From NCBI RefSeq assembly GCF_035582795.1, contig NC_134367.1, positions 89,883,062 to 89,947,061 of the forward strand: a DNA stretch of 64,000 nucleotides, given 5' to 3'. This DNA comes from Mycteria americana (lineage: Eukaryota; Chordata; Aves; Ciconiiformes; Ciconiidae). Under the pieces are notes generated by a model that was not told the DNA's origin, made no database searches, and worked only from the letters and a program-made list of their open reading frames with translations. The position numbers were made by a program, and so were the translations under genes. Below are positions 1 through 14,000 of the stretch, in pieces (the first letter of the stretch is position 1; every line of letters starts with the position of its first letter).

Positions 1-1528
1 AAAATGTCAGCCCAAAGGATGTCTTGTGATAACTTCCAGTCCCACATTTCTAATATTTTTGAAGTAAATTAAAGTGTTAAAAGTGAAAGCAAACTGCTTC
101 AACTGGCCTGAAAAAAAAAAAAAAATGGGAAATGTTGAAATTTGGCACAACTCACTTGAAATTTTCAATATTGACATTATGGAGATTTCTACAAACTAGA
201 AATTCTAATTCCCATATAGTTTTGTTCAGGACTCCTTGCTCTGCCCACGTATCTCCTTAAAGGATAACAATTCTCACAGTAAGTTCCAAAAAGGGAAAGA
301 TCTTTCAAAAGACTATTTCTTCTCCTACAGGTTAGCCTGAAGACAGTTTTTCTTAACCACCTGACATTTTAAATTAAAATGAAGATTTTTACAAGATATT
401 TGCAGTTTTAAAAATGGCTCATTTTGGTACATCCTAACATAGAAATCCCCTGCTACATTTATTTTTAAGTTTCCTTCACAAAGTCCACGTTTATACTAAA
501 CATAGTTCAGCCGATCAGATTAATCTCTTTTTTTGTCATTTTTACATTAATTCTGATTTCATTTAATGTATTAACCAGAAAACCCCAGAAAAGTGACAGT
601 TATTAAGCCTAATCTAAGTGTTTTGAGTCGTAGGATTCATTTAACACACATCAAAAAATAATCAAATCATTCTGCAACTAAGTGTAAATTGTAAATCCAA
701 CCGCACAATTTGCATTTCAAAGTTATCTGTATTTATAAAACTAAAATAGTCCTGATCTGCCAATATTCACTTTTTTAAATGTGCAAACTACAATTTCATT
801 CAATACCCTGCTGTTTATTTCGTTCAGCAGTTAGTTCAATTAGAAGTGCACATATTAACGAATTGCACTAAAGCTACAGAAGCTAAGTAGAACACAATGC
901 CTTTGGCTCGGTCAAGGAGAGCTTTGCTAACGGCATCTATAAAACCAGAGCTGCACAGTAGTTTAGCTAGCTTATCAAAAGAAATATGAATTAGAGGACA
1001 GTCCTCAAAAGCAAAGAGACCTGGCTGGTCTCAGTTTTATCTGGATCATCTGCCCTGAGTCGTCAATCCCAATAAATTCACTGTTTTGACTAGAAAACAA
1101 CATTTTTTCAGTTATTCCTAATTGCTACCTAATATCACATGATATTATATAATATTAATTCAATATTAATTTATTGCTATCAACAGTTCAAGATATTATG
1201 TAACAGTAAATACACAGTATTTTACGTGCAGATTACTTTTAGCAGCAGTAGCCTGTCTCCCTGAAATCAATACCTACAACTGTGGATGGCTTCAAGCACA
1301 TGAACCCTAGCGCTGGAAGCACAAAGCAAAGATACTCAAGATGGCTTCATGCTATCCACTGTGAATCCTTGAAGTTCATGGAGTTGTTTTTCCCAAGGAG
1401 GAAGACCCATTTCCTACCTTCATTGCTACTACACCAAAACTGGAACAGGGTATTGTATTACACCTTGCAGATTTGCCAGCACAGTCTCATTTCACATTAG
1501 AGACTTGCCAATAGAAGCTTTACCAATG

Positions 1529-1580
1529 ACTCTCCCAGCAGATATTTGCTTTAAACTCTCCCAGCAGATATTTGCTTTAA
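1529..1580. repeat. 26-bp perfect tandem duplication
   Basis: The unit actctcccagcagatatttg plus ctttaa occurs at 1529-1554 and 1555-1580. In SMYD3 intron 2. Confidence 0.95.
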
Positions 1581-2210
1581 ACTTACCTTAAAAATACTCT
1601 GGTCTTTTATATTCTTCACAGTCATATTTTCCTTATGATCTCCCACAATAAATCTACCTTTGGCATTATTATTGATGCTACAGTAAGTGCCTAATGTACA
1701 TTGCACACATTTGCCATACAATGAATCAAAATGACATATCTTCCTCCGTTCTCCTTCCATATGTTTTAATCCCAAAAAGGAGGGGTTTCTGGCATGTTGA
1801 AAACACTGCAGATTATACTAAGGCAGAATTGTTTATAGAAGCACATGATTGAATATCAAGGACTTAACTTTAAAAGTTAAATTCATATACATTTAATAGA
1901 GTATCACTACTATTCCGTTTTGACTATTAGTTGGTTTCTTCATTTTTCTCTATTTAGAAAAACAAACAGAAATCACAATGCAAAGCGAAGAGGAATCATT
2001 TAAAAATTCAAGGGTTCTGTAAGGTGACCCTCACAGGTTGTAGCTCAGGTGCCTGGTTCTCTTCTGTGTTAGACCTTACACAGTCATTTACCCTTGCATA
2101 TCCACGCAGTACCACATCCTGCCTACTTCTGCGCACATGCTCAAGTGACAATACAAGCCAAATATAAAAACTAAGGTTTTACGTTTGAACACCTTTAAGA
2201 ACTGTTTCAT

Positions 2211-2525
2211 AGGGTAGAATCACAGGATAATTCAGGTTGGAAGGGTCTACGGAGATCTCTAGTTGCAGAGCAGGGTCAGCTTTGGGGCCAGACCCAGCTC
2301 AGAGCTTTATTCAGTGGGGTCTCGAAACCCTCCAAGCATGCAGATGACACAAACATCCTGGCCAGCCTGTTCCACCTCTTGGCCGTCCTCAGGGTGAAAC
2401 AGCTTTTCCTTATATCCCATGTGAACCTCTTTTCTTTCAACTTAAGCCTGTTGTCCCTTGTTCTCTTGCCATGCACCACCGTGTAGAGCCTGGCTCCATC
2501 TTCTTCATACCCTCCTCAGAGATGC
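2211..2525 (-). mobile_element. CR1 LINE, 5'-truncated 3' fragment
   Basis: On the minus strand this reads as the 3' end of a CR1 non-LTR retrotransposon. The end of its reverse-transcriptase ORF reads RDNRLKLKEKRFTWDIRKS and WNRLARMF. It is followed by the familiar tail (gacccttccaacctgaatta, then tcctgtgattcta). It is truncated at its 5' end near 2525, the usual state of CR1 copies, and is too short to be active. It sits in SMYD3 intron 2, about 430 bp from exon 2, in the same sense as the gene. The family is typical of birds and reptiles. Confidence 0.93.
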
Positions 2526-2953
2526 AGTTTTGACCAAGGCATTCTCTTTGCTACACATTCTTGACCCTTATTTCCTCTTTAAAAAATGGAATATATACTT
2601 TGCCATGATAAAAATTACTCTTGAAATACAAATTGTTTTACTGCAAAATTGAGTTACAGCCCTCAGTCTACAGCCAGCAAAGCTGAAGAATTATTCCACC
2701 CCCTCTAATCAAGCACAGCCAAACACCAGTTTCAGCTTAGTTAGTCTATTGCACTGATTATAATCTTATATTTGTAACTACAAAAATACTCAAATAAAAC
2801 AAGGCAGGGTGTTTACACACTCTGTCCATAACTACAAATGAGAAATTGAAGTGTGGAGGTATGACAATGCGCAAAATACATGGAGACCCTGTAAACAAAG
2901 TATTCAAATGCCTATTTTCTTAAACCCTATATACCTGTTATTTTTCATCTTAC

Positions 2954-3017
2954 CTGACAAGATTTACCACAGTATTTTGCAACCTTGCACTGAGAGCATC
3001 TGTGCAGATGTTCATTC
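2954..3017 (-). CDS. SMYD3: SMYD3 coding exon 2 (core of the MYND zinc finger)
   Basis: A 64-bp exon, too short for ordinary ORF detection. Its first G completes the AG left by exon 1 (AGG, Arg55). It then reads NEHLHRCSQC followed by KVAKYCGKSCQ, residues 56-76, ending in phase 0. Cysteines fall at 62, 65, 71 and 75, the same positions as human SMYD3 MYND ligands, so with C49 and C52 six of eight zinc ligands are present. The remaining His and Cys should lie in exon 3, which is not in the window. The acceptor follows a strong pyrimidine tract (tctttttttttctaaacag) and the donor is CAG|GTAAG. The MYND finger binds proline-rich partners and helps DNA binding in this family. The split of the finger between C52 and C62 by a 51-kb intron is notable. 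Confidence 0.95.
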
Positions 3018-3272
3018 CTGTTTAGAAAAAAAAAGAAAATCAGTTATAAATACAAATAGATCTTTGTATTTATCCTTCTTACATAACTAGCAATTTTTAA
3101 ACATTCCAAGGCAAGAAAAATATCTGAAAAACAAGAGTAGTCTAAACTCTTGAGTAGTCTGTTACACAAGAAGAAATGGTGCATGGTTCAAAGCTATACT
3201 CACAATCCTTTACTCATGTGACTCAGCACCTCTGGGGCTGCTTTGGATCAACAGTAAAGATACCAAATGTGC

Positions 3273-3288
3273 TTTTTTTTTTTTTTTT
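3273..3288. repeat. T16 homopolymer
   Basis: Uninterrupted run of 16 T about 260 bp upstream of SMYD3 exon 2 in the sense of the gene. Confidence 0.95.
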
Positions 3289-6200
3289 CCATATAGCTAT
3301 AACCCCGAGCAGTTTGATTTTGTAGACAACATCATAATTAGAGCTGTGCAATACAGCTAGTTAATCTATTTATCATCTGTCTTGAGTCTTGTCTTAAGAA
3401 AGCATCATTATCTGTCTTAAGCAAGACCTTGCTGTCAACCTGCAGTTGTGACATCAAATTATAAACTTTATAACAGAGCCTGAGGTTGACATGTCAGCAG
3501 AAATTTCCATCTTAAGAAAATACTTCTGACTGGTGGACAGTGAGACCAAAATAAAAATTCATTTAGGGGGAAAAAAATAAAAATCTAGTGAAATCTAGAA
3601 GGATCACTACCAGAGCTATACATCACAATCTAAGGTTAAAAGCACCTCCTGACTCTGTTACCATTTCCTGATGCTGTCATAGTTTACAGTTGTATGAGTT
3701 AAGAAAACATTGCTGAAGTTCTGTAAATTTTCAGACACTAAGGAAATATTAAAAGTGAAAGCACACACAGAGCAAATCTTACACCTCAAATACGCAAGTT
3801 CAAGTAAAGAGGCTTCCTTCAGATGACTAGAAACAAGACATAGATACTCCCCTCCCCTCTTATTTTCCTGTAGAAAATACTGAACATGTTGCATTATTCT
3901 GGTAAGACTTGGTGGTTTTCACTTTGATCTCTTAACATGCAAAATTATTTACATGCTTTATGGGCATTCATTAGGCTGGGAAAACAGTTGTTGTTGTTAA
4001 AACTGAAGGCAGGAGAGTTACATTACAGATACAATTAACTGCACTGTATGGACTGCATAATCTTTACCACTTCCCCTCAGACTTACTCATGGCCACCCCT
4101 CTGACCTTAACCAAGCACAGCACCTGACTGGGTGCCGCTGGTAACTTGCGAGCCGCACGCAGCTGAACGCAGCTCAGTGACACCCAAGAACCTGTCACCA
4201 TGAGCTGCTACTCAGCACCCGCTTCTCCATGGCAAGGAAGGAGGTATGTGTCAGTCACACCACCCTCCCCCTCAGAAGGCAATTTTAGTAATGCAATCTT
4301 TGCGTTGCTATAGTGCTTTACATTTAGCTGCCTCAAATCTCATTATACAGATTAATTCAGCCTTCTGATTTAATTGGGAGATAACTAAGCATCTAACACA
4401 GCCCATTTCGAACTGAAAGGGCAAGTTCAAATGATCAAATGAAGGACCTTTCTCTGCGAGGTTCCCAGTGTCTGCACGTTGGTACTAGGTGTGCTCTTCT
4501 CACTCGCATGCCCAACTGGTGCAACTAAAACAAGGTGTAATTCTCTGCCTCTGCTGACATCAAAAGAAAACTCCTCTGCTGTCATCAGTAATCTAGAGGC
4601 TGCATACCATATACTCAGACTCCCAGCTCAACTGCTTTATGATATGACCTTTCTTCTTCTACTTACACAACACAGTTGTCCCCAAATTTTTATTTCTATG
4701 GGTGACTTCAAAATGGTAGAACACTCTCCAAAGGCCATGTCCAAAGAAGACAGCACCAATGTGCCCACAAACCTCAATCTAGAACTTCTGGATGAGGAAT
4801 TTAGCCCACCGATTTCAGCCATGACACCAAAACTATCAAGAGTAGAGGAAGAAATACCATGGAGCATGCTCTAGCACAAACCAATCTCTCCTTTCCCCTG
4901 AGTCCCACAAGTGGAAAAGGTATTTTACTAATATATCAAAGTATTACTATGTTTGAATTATTAAAAATAACAGCTTGTGCACTGTCTTAGGACTCTCATA
5001 AGCATTTGGGGAGTTGAGATAGCTGCATTGGTCAAAGATTAAAAGGAGCATTATGTACAGATCATTACAATCAAGTAACAATCTTTTCATTTCTACTGCA
5101 TAAAAAAGTCACTGTTTTGTTGAACAATATTTTGTAGGCATTCCTACTAACTACCAGGAGAAAAATAAATTAGAAATATTTCAGATGTAAGCGCATGTTT
5201 TGCTAATGCCTTCTTTACCCTCCTACCTGCAAAGACAACCCTGGAGACTGAAAAAACTAGCAACTGTTGGATTCCCATAAACACAATCTAAAAATCTTGT
5301 ACATGCACAATAGGTTTTTGCTATTAAGGTGCAATGCCTGAGGACGATACAGAGTTAGAAACAAGTGTGAAATCTTCACTGTGCCAGCCGGGGAGAGCTG
5401 CTTCATTTTCAAGGTTGAGCAATGACACAACTTTAACCAGCCTATGATAGAGGAGCATATATTTCTCATTCTAGATTAGAAGCTCATGTTAGAGTAATTT
5501 TGGGAAGAAATACACTTCAGTGGAATAATTACTGTAGACAACAAAAAAGAAACAGAAATGCTGTTTGGACCTGCTCCCTGATTTGGATATCAAGAGCAGT
5601 CCAGGTATAAATACATGCTCATAAACTACGCATACAAATTCTTCCCCACCAAGACAAGTTTTGACACGTCCTTTAATATTAAGCAGCATGTTGTATCAAG
5701 GACCTAAAAGAATAATTTATAAGAAATCCACACCTTCTTTCTAGACATTTCACAATTAACAGGATAGATTAAAACTTTTCTGAAGCTAGACCTTTCAAAT
5801 TACTGAAAGAAGACACTCAAAGGACTTTAACTTGTTTAGCTATCGCTTTATTACCTTTCGAGTCTGCCAGTGAACCATTCACAACATCACAGGCAACGTT
5901 ACCACTAAAAATCTGCCTACTAACCTAGAACCAAAAAAGAAAGCCAAGCACCCAGAACTTTGGTTTGCTGTTCAGCTCCCCACACACACGGCCACAGCCC
6001 TCGAGACCATCACTCTGCAGCGTGTCCCTGTTGCTCTTTACAGGTCTGTTCTAAATGGCTGTACAGAACAACAGAGAGGTCACGAAGGAGCTTTCGGCCT
6101 CTCTTTTTCTAGATACCTCCTTTGCATTCAATATTCTACATCCATGCTACCAGTCTCTATCAAACTTCTCTTCATCGTTATATAGTATTATCTGAATGAA

Positions 6201-8809
6201 TGCTCACCCTACTGCAGAATGACTGAGCAAAATCGTTTTCAAGGCAGACTTTTTTTGTAAATGCTATTCATCAAAACACAGTAATGACTTAGGACTTTGG
6301 TAACAGAGCATTTGTAACTTTAGTCCCATACACATTAAAGTACCAAAAAGTCTCAGCAGCATCAAGCAAAACAGATTCCCAAAGCAGAGTAATTATAACT
6401 TTCTGGAGCCAAAATTTAAATGAATGAATGCCCATAACTATCAGAAAAGTCTCTCCTACAGATTTCACGTTCTTCCATCAGAAGGCTAGATCCGACAACC
6501 TCAATACTACTGCAAGCATATGTTGCCTTGGTATAACTCTTGGTATTTTTCCAAGAGATGCCAGGATTTACTGGAATCATTCGTGCTAAGTCACCAATGC
6601 TTATTCATTCTTTCTTTTGTAAAACAATTAGTGGACCTGTTGACACAAAGCACCAAACTCCTGCAGCACCCACTGAAGTTTTGATACTTCACAGGATTAT
6701 TTCCTTTGTATCCTTGTCCCCAAGGGTTAACAATGCTGCAGTAACAAATGCATACACACACAAAAATCTAAGGACCATCACTCAAAACTTGGATTTTTGC
6801 CAAACTGACACTACCAGCCAGATTATTTGAATAAGGTGACTTCCTGCTGGCACCGTATAATGAATGAACTATCCATTCATCTTTTGGGGTTTCTTTGAAC
6901 GACAAGCAGATGTAGAATGCCTGTCACAGAGCTGAATAGTAAAGCTACTGATGAAATCGTTGCTTTTTCTTCCAATTCTCTCCTCCCTCTTGGACTAAAA
7001 AAATTCCTTTAGATTTATAGCATCTATGAATCTTGCTACATGACATTTTAAACGTAAAACAGCATGATCTAAAGCACTTAATCTGAACATAAAGAACTCA
7101 AGAATAAGATTCATGTATTCATATAGACAGGATTCATGTATTTTAGAATATTTTAAAAAGTGAGACAATTTGCCTAGTTTATTCCTGTCCTTCTTAGTCT
7201 TTTACTAATGTTATAGGCTTTACTGAAACAATTTTAAAGTCACTGTCAAATACTCCCATGCATTTCTCAGTACCTGTAAACATCATCTGGAGATAGTATC
7301 AGGTTACTTACAAGGTATCTACTGCATCTTGCCTAATGTGACTATTTTCATGGATGAGAAAATGCACAGAATTTGATCTAATGCATTCAGTAATATTTTA
7401 ATGTCTGAGAAAGTTTCTGCTGCAATAGAAAAGAAAGATGTAGTAATTGAACCACAACCTCTTATGAAACAGCAAGCACAAGTGAGGATCTTAGCCTGTA
7501 CTAAAAAAAATCCACAAGAATAAAGTAAGCAGGGGTTGTCAGTTGTCCTCTAGCATGGTGTTACAGTCAGGTGAAGAATCTTTACCCTGAGGAATCTGGA
7601 TATTACTAATTCTTTTTATCATTATTGTCTACAAACACCATTCATAGAATAATTCCCAATGTGTACTGAGAAAGCAAATAAACCCGAACATATAGGTGGG
7701 TGGGGGAAGTCCCAAGGGATTGATATGGACAGGAGACAAAAGAAAACCAATGAGATAGGGAAAGAACTAGTAAGACAGTTCCACTGGAAGTGGCACACAC
7801 ACACTCCCCAGCAAAAGAACTTTTTTTCTTTTGGCTTTTTTTAAAATTCCTTTTTGTTGAAGATATGAGAAGACCAGAGCACTGTAAGGAGGGGATGACG
7901 ATGAGTGGTGAGGCAGCTAGGTCTATAGGAAGCTGTTCCCAAGTATGAGTGGCAGCACGGGAGACAGCCTGAAAACGCATGGCTAAAATCCTAAGAAGAA
8001 CGTGCCAAGTCTGAATCATGGAGTGAAGAGGTTGATGAGAGTTTGCCTGGACTGTCAGGTCCTATCAGAGCCACAGCTGTGCTCTCACAACATACAAAAC
8101 ATGTGCCCTTTTAAAAACATCCCAAAATACTTCTGTTTGCCAGGAAAGGGCCTAATATAATTTTAAAAACCACAACAAAACCCAACCAAATACAATTAAA
8201 CTACTTAATTTATAATGAAAATGCATCTACACTTCTCTGCTGATTGCAGGCACTTGACTTTCAGCCCTACTCACAAGATAAGTGTCAGATATAACAGAGC
8301 ATTTGATTACCAGACTGAGCTCAACACTCCTTCCTATGCAGTTTATTCACACTTCTGCTTCTGCCACAGCTTGCAGGACAAAAAGGGCAATCTCACACAA
8401 ATCCCCTACTGCATTTTTGTTGTTGATACTGTTTTTCAGTTAATAACCCAGCCCTATAATACATGTAACAAAAGAGCGGCTCGTTCAGACACAAGTCATG
8501 TTGAACTAATTTCCTGAACAAATTCTTAGACCTTTGCGATTCAGTCGAACATGTCAAGTGCATAAAGTCTACTTTGATTTTCTCAAGTGTGTGCATTTCA
8601 GACCTGTCACAAAGTGAAAGCAATCAATACCCGCAATAAATAAACACGTCATTCATGGTTTTACTAATATGCTTCTGTCTTCTAATAATAAAAATAAAGA
8701 TGCAAATAACAAACATTCAATTTGGTAGATCTGAGAGCAGAGGGGTTATGTTAAATGCAATTATAACTTTCTTTCCTCACCTCTCTCCCAGCAGAATAAC
8801 ACACTGTAG

Positions 8810-9270
8810 TGGCACAGCTGGTCCCCAGCTGTTACCCTGCTGCTGACCCACATGGGCACCAGGCACTGCGGGTGCGGGGGCATCTCCAGCATACCAAAAG
8901 CCGCAGCACGGACGAGGACGAAGAGTGCTGGGAGCCAAGTGGCAACAACCCCAGAGGCATATGCCCCTGCAACATCCCAAATCCAAGCCTTTGGCAAGCA
9001 ACAACCCTCCACAGCCAGCGAGCCATGCCCACAGCAGGGGTTCCCAGCCCCTCCAGTGTCCTGGGTGCTGACTTGGGGCAGCTCAGCAGGCTCAGGGCTT
9101 TCCCGCTCCTCCCCTGCCAGCGCCCTGGACCCACTCTGCAATTGCGCATCAGCTGGCAGAGAAGCCATCCTCCATGCGCCCCATGGCCCATGGCCTCTGA
9201 AATAAGGCCACCAGGTTTTTCTGCCCTAAGGTTATTCTGTACACTGCTCTCAGGTCCCACGTAACCCATC
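8810..9270. other. GC-rich, CpG-bearing patch in SMYD3 intron 1 (unknown)
   Basis: About 460 bp clearly richer in G, C and CpG than its AT-rich flanks, with overlapping open frames of 100-150 codons on both strands. None of the translations resembles a known domain. The frames probably stay open because of base composition. It could be an old mobile-element remnant, a regulatory element or a non-coding exon; the sequence alone does not decide. Confidence 0.5.
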
Positions 9271-9629
9271 AGGTCCAGACAAACAAGAGTACAACAGGTA
9301 AGAAGCCTTTGGAATCTATGTCCCTAAAAGTCATACAAAAATCTCCCATATTCTCCACTTGCACACTTCATTGTGTTGAGTAAGTATATGAATTAATCTT
9401 TTTTAACCTAAGAGCAGCACTAGGGAGAAGTAGCTTTCTGAGAGGTAGCAAATATGACAAATATTTAGAGTTAAAAGATAGTAACTACAGCTAACCATCA
9501 ATGATCTGAGTCACTTATTCAAGCAAGAACTGAGACCTTTCATATAAGAAAAACACACCTACTTTATTTCCAAATATCATCTACTTTATACCTGAACATA
9601 CTACAGAAGTGGTATTGCATTCTCCAGGT

Positions 9630-9660
9630 AAAAAAAAAAAATATATATATATATATATAT
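9630..9660. repeat. A12 run followed by (AT)n microsatellite
   Basis: An A-run (9630-9641) merging into an (AT)10 tract (9641-9660). Confidence 0.97.
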
Positions 9661-11008
9661 GAATAACCAAAGCACCTGGCCTGTGACGAAAGTTTAGTTA
9701 AGGCATTTGCACTCCCGAGCACATCACCTACTAACACAAACAAAAATACAGGTTATTCAGGATGACTTCCCATAACTTAAGTCCTGGCTTCTGAAGTCTC
9801 ACGTGCCACCCTGGATGCCCACATTCACTGCTGTTTTCTGTAATTCTTGTTACTCCCAGCCATATATTTAACACCCTGAAACATTTCCAGAGACATTCTA
9901 TAAGGAAAAAACAGAATTCAAATGGATGAGGGGAGAGAGAGGATCCTTCTGCTTAGAATGGGCATCAGTTCTGTTCAGATTTTACCAACACCATTTTTTA
10001 TTTGGTTTTAAAATATACACTGAATAGGTAATGAACATGCTGGGTCATACAACTTCAGCCGACAGGAGGTTCTGGATGGTATTTTTTGCCTGGTTTTGTG
10101 TTAAGTATTATCTCCCATAATTTTTTTCTGCACCTTGATTTTTCTTATGCAGAATACCTGGTCTGAAAATTGTGAAAAACATTTTCTAAATAAAACCTTG
10201 TTGTGATCTACAGTCATTTCTTCATTCTAGTATCATCTTTTCTGACAATTTACATTGGATTTTTAACTTTCTTCTTTTGGGGGTCGCAAGAGCCAGAATC
10301 AAGGCTGGAAAAACAATAAAAAGACATCCAAAGGGTATATTTTCATTTGCTCCTATGTAGAAGCTAGGCTTTGTGTTCATGCAGTGATAGCAGCATTTCA
10401 AAACTCTGAGAAGAAAATATTCATTTTTCAAAACTTCTTTGCACTATTTTGAAAAAGACTGGATTTTTAAAAATAACCAACACTCACAGAATGGTGCAAG
10501 ATTCTTCGCTGAAACTCAAAAGTCATCTAGAGCCACAAAGAGATGATTGTCCTTTGGTTAAACTGACACCCCCCCACCATTAATGTTCTGAAATTAGAGC
10601 CACTAGAAGTACAGTATTTATTTGGATACAACCAAGAACAGAATTATACACCTCTCCATTAAGCTGGTAACTGATAAAAAGCTTCAGATGCAGTGCTTTC
10701 CAACAAAATTAGTGAAGGAACTTGTACGAAAAGATACCTAACAACATAGCCCTCAAACAGGCAGGAAATTTAATCTTACCTTTGAATTCTACTTCTTTGT
10801 TCAATATTTACCTCTGATCCTAACCTATGCAAGGAACTACAAGAAAATCTCTCTACTGAAAACCAAAAAAGACTTCAGAAGTAATTCCAGTAGTACAAGG
10901 TCCTTTAACTGAAAATGTTGTTCAGGACAAGCACTCAGCATCTCTCAAAACAGTCCCTTTTTGTTCTAGAAAACAGACTAGTTTTAGAATAAAATACCTT
11001 TTACATTT

Positions 11009-11069
11009 TTATATATATGTATACATGTACACACACATAGTGTGTATATATATATACACACACGCACAC
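11009..11069. repeat. Compound (AT)/(AC)/(GT) microsatellite with palindromes
   Basis: Alternating purine-pyrimidine sequence through 61 bp, including acacacatagtgtgt and gtgtatatatatatacac, both inverted repeats. Such alternating tracts can adopt Z-DNA or cruciforms. Confidence 0.93.
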
Positions 11070-14000
11070 TTTATCAACATGCACAATGAATAAAACAAAT
11101 GCCATCACAACAGAAATCAATAGTTGTGTGAAAATACTGTAATTATTCTCCCAGCGAAACTCGCAGCTATTCCCCACTGAGAGCACTGAAACAGAGCAAA
11201 ATTTGGCTTCCAGAGCACGAGGTAACTACTACAAATTGTCTCCTACACCTATTTGCCCTGCAAAGCTACTTTGACACAATTTCCCTCAAATCAAGGCCAT
11301 CTCCAGTGTTTGCCTGCAGTCGGCATGCCAACATGCCTCCAGCAATTTCAGGCTTAAACAGATTAATTCCAGTCACACAGCACACTCATTCCACCTTGGG
11401 ATTTTAATCAAAGAAAGCCAAATACTGAGGAAGACTAAGATTATATTTCACAATATGAAAAGGTCGTATCTGTAACTTAGAAATATGTAAAAAAAGCTAC
11501 ATGCAATATTTTAAAACGCTCATTTCTGGAACATGTGGCTACAATCCAATGAAGCCAAGTGTAAGAAAACATCCCATCTTTCACTTTTCCCTATAAAAAT
11601 AAGTGCATTGTTCATTAATCTGCTGTACATCCAAGTATTTTTTTGACCCATAAATCAACATTCCACAAAAAGAAAGGTGTTACTCTAAAATATCATACTG
11701 CTGTAAGTATTTACCTCCTGGATCACATGGATCTATGATTTTCAGTGAAATATAAACCCCTCTGACCCTCTCAGAGAGGAATATTTTCATAAGCTTTTTT
11801 CTTTCTTAGCTCTTTTCCCTTCTTGACCATATTTATACTTTTAGGATACCCATTTTTTAGAGGTCCTGCAATGCTTATTTACTTGCTTTTCTGCTTCCAA
11901 ATATGAACAGTTACACCCTAAAGTCCTTTCATTCCCTATGGAACACATTTGGAAAGTGCTGAACAAAAAATAAAATATTTCAGGTGACAAAACTGGACAG
12001 ACATACCAATACAGCCGGGCTCAAAATAAATTGTGGTCCATTTTGTCTCATATACTTAGAATTGGGTAAGGATGTACATCAAGTTCACCCCTCATTTTCA
12101 CCTGCTTAGCCCTTATGTTCAGATCACACCCAAGTTGATACAAATGCACGTGACTGGAACAGGATAGTCAGTTCTGCTTACTTATAAGCTGAAGAACCCA
12201 CAATGCTAGAAAACAGGAGTGAAATGCAGGGAAAAAAAAAAATGTATTTCTGTCAGATAGTAGAGAGGGCTGATGACACAGAGAAACAGCATATACTGGC
12301 ACAGAGTCCAGAGAAACATCTTGTTTCCCCTTTGCTCAGGTGTAATCTGATATTGTGAGGTCTTGCAAGATATCTGAGGTGTTCTTGTCATGAACTGGAC
12401 ACTCATAAAATGCCGCTGAAGACTGTTGCATTAGAAGAACGTGAAAATGTTCTTGACATCAGTAACTCCGCTTTCCGCCTCCAGCCAGCCCTCCAGAGCA
12501 GGACGGCTTTCTGCTGTACTTGTTCCTCTTGGGATACACTTTAAATGAATATAAGTTTACCTAAGACAAAAGCAGTTCTGATACCGAGTCTAATCTTCAC
12601 CTCTTAGAAACGCAGATTATTTCTGACAGTACTACTGTGTATTCTCCTAAACTATTCTACACAATTGCAAGGCATTGGGGAAACCTGAAGAAAGATCACT
12701 TTTAGCAGATCTACAAACATCTGTAATAAATTTATAAATATCTGCCTAACCAGTTCTCTCTCAGTCTAGCTGGATGGACAGTCTTTTAAAATTACCATTA
12801 ACACACACCTTCCAACTTTTTTTTAAACATCTATTTTTCTTCAAATCTTCTGTAGTTCATCAGTTCTTTTTTTGTCATTTCGTTATCTGCAGCCTCACAG
12901 GCATTTTGGTTTTCTTGCCACTGTTCATATTTTTTCCGCAGTTTTCTCCGTGTTTCAACAACTTTCCTGTTTGGGAATCTATTTCCTCTTTTCTAGATTA
13001 CAAAGGCCTTGATTATATGCTCAGAGAAGTCTCAGTTCCTTCTCCATCAGCACCAAAACATTTTTATCTGCCAATAATTTCTGTCCAAGAATGAAACAAA
13101 ACATAGCTTCGAAATACCTGAAAAGAGTGGACTTTATGATAAAGTACAGTGCCAAATACCCTTACTGAATGATGATTTTTCATTTTACACTCCTTACAGC
13201 AATTTTCATTTCACATTAGGATGATCACATTCAAGCAACTTGATCTGAGAACATTTTACAAATTTTCTTCCTGTCAAGTGCTTAGATAAAATCCCTTATG
13301 TTACATCTCTCGATTCTCTCTCCAACAGCTTCTGGATGTCAATACAGAAGGGACATCTTCTCTTCTGTCTCCCTCCTTTACATGTCACCAAAAGGTGGAT
13401 TTTGTGGGTCCCACTCTAAAGCTTAATTTTGGAGATGTTCACCAGTAAGAATGAAGGTATTTCACATTAGCACTGGGACAGCAATGCTACATAGAAATTA
13501 TTCAGAAAATGCGGAACATATATATTTTAAATATTTACTATTGATTTCTATAAGGCAGTTAAGGTCAAATTGTTATTTTTATTACAGCTGCTTTGCACCA
13601 TTAGTGATGGAAAGCACGGTCTTCAAGCAGGACTTGAAGCAGGATCTTCAAGCACATAATAACTAGAAGTTGAAGTTAAACCTTAAAACTGCCCTAAAGT
13701 CCATTTAAAATGCCAGATTGACTGAAAGAAAAAAATTTTTATCTTCCTAGAAAAAACGTAGTCACTAAACTTTTCACATCCCAAACCATAAAGTCCTAGA
13801 GCTGAAAGATTCATTGGAGCCTCCATCTTGTTCTCAAAGATCTTTGTAAGGTTATTCCGTGCTTCAGTTAACCTGTTTGTACTGAAACTCCTGCTAACGT
13901 CCCCAAACTCAGCCTCAACCACTGCGGGCACAGTGCCTATGGGAAAGCATGGGCAGTGCACGGTGCTGCCCAAGAAAGCAGTAAGCACCTGGGCATCTAA

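Larger units (their letters stand above)
1..2953 (-). other. SMYD3: SMYD3 intron 2 (partial)
   Basis: AT-rich intron starting at the exon 2 donor and leaving the window on the left. It contains the CR1 fragment and a 26-bp tandem duplication at 1529-1580. I searched for exon 3 (the KAWPDHKREC-like block completing the MYND finger) and did not see it. Confidence 0.85.

Noticed and set aside
4479..4874. A 131-codon plus-strand frame in intron 1
   Set aside because: It begins at TTG, not ATG. The translation matches no family I know and there is no promoter or splice context.
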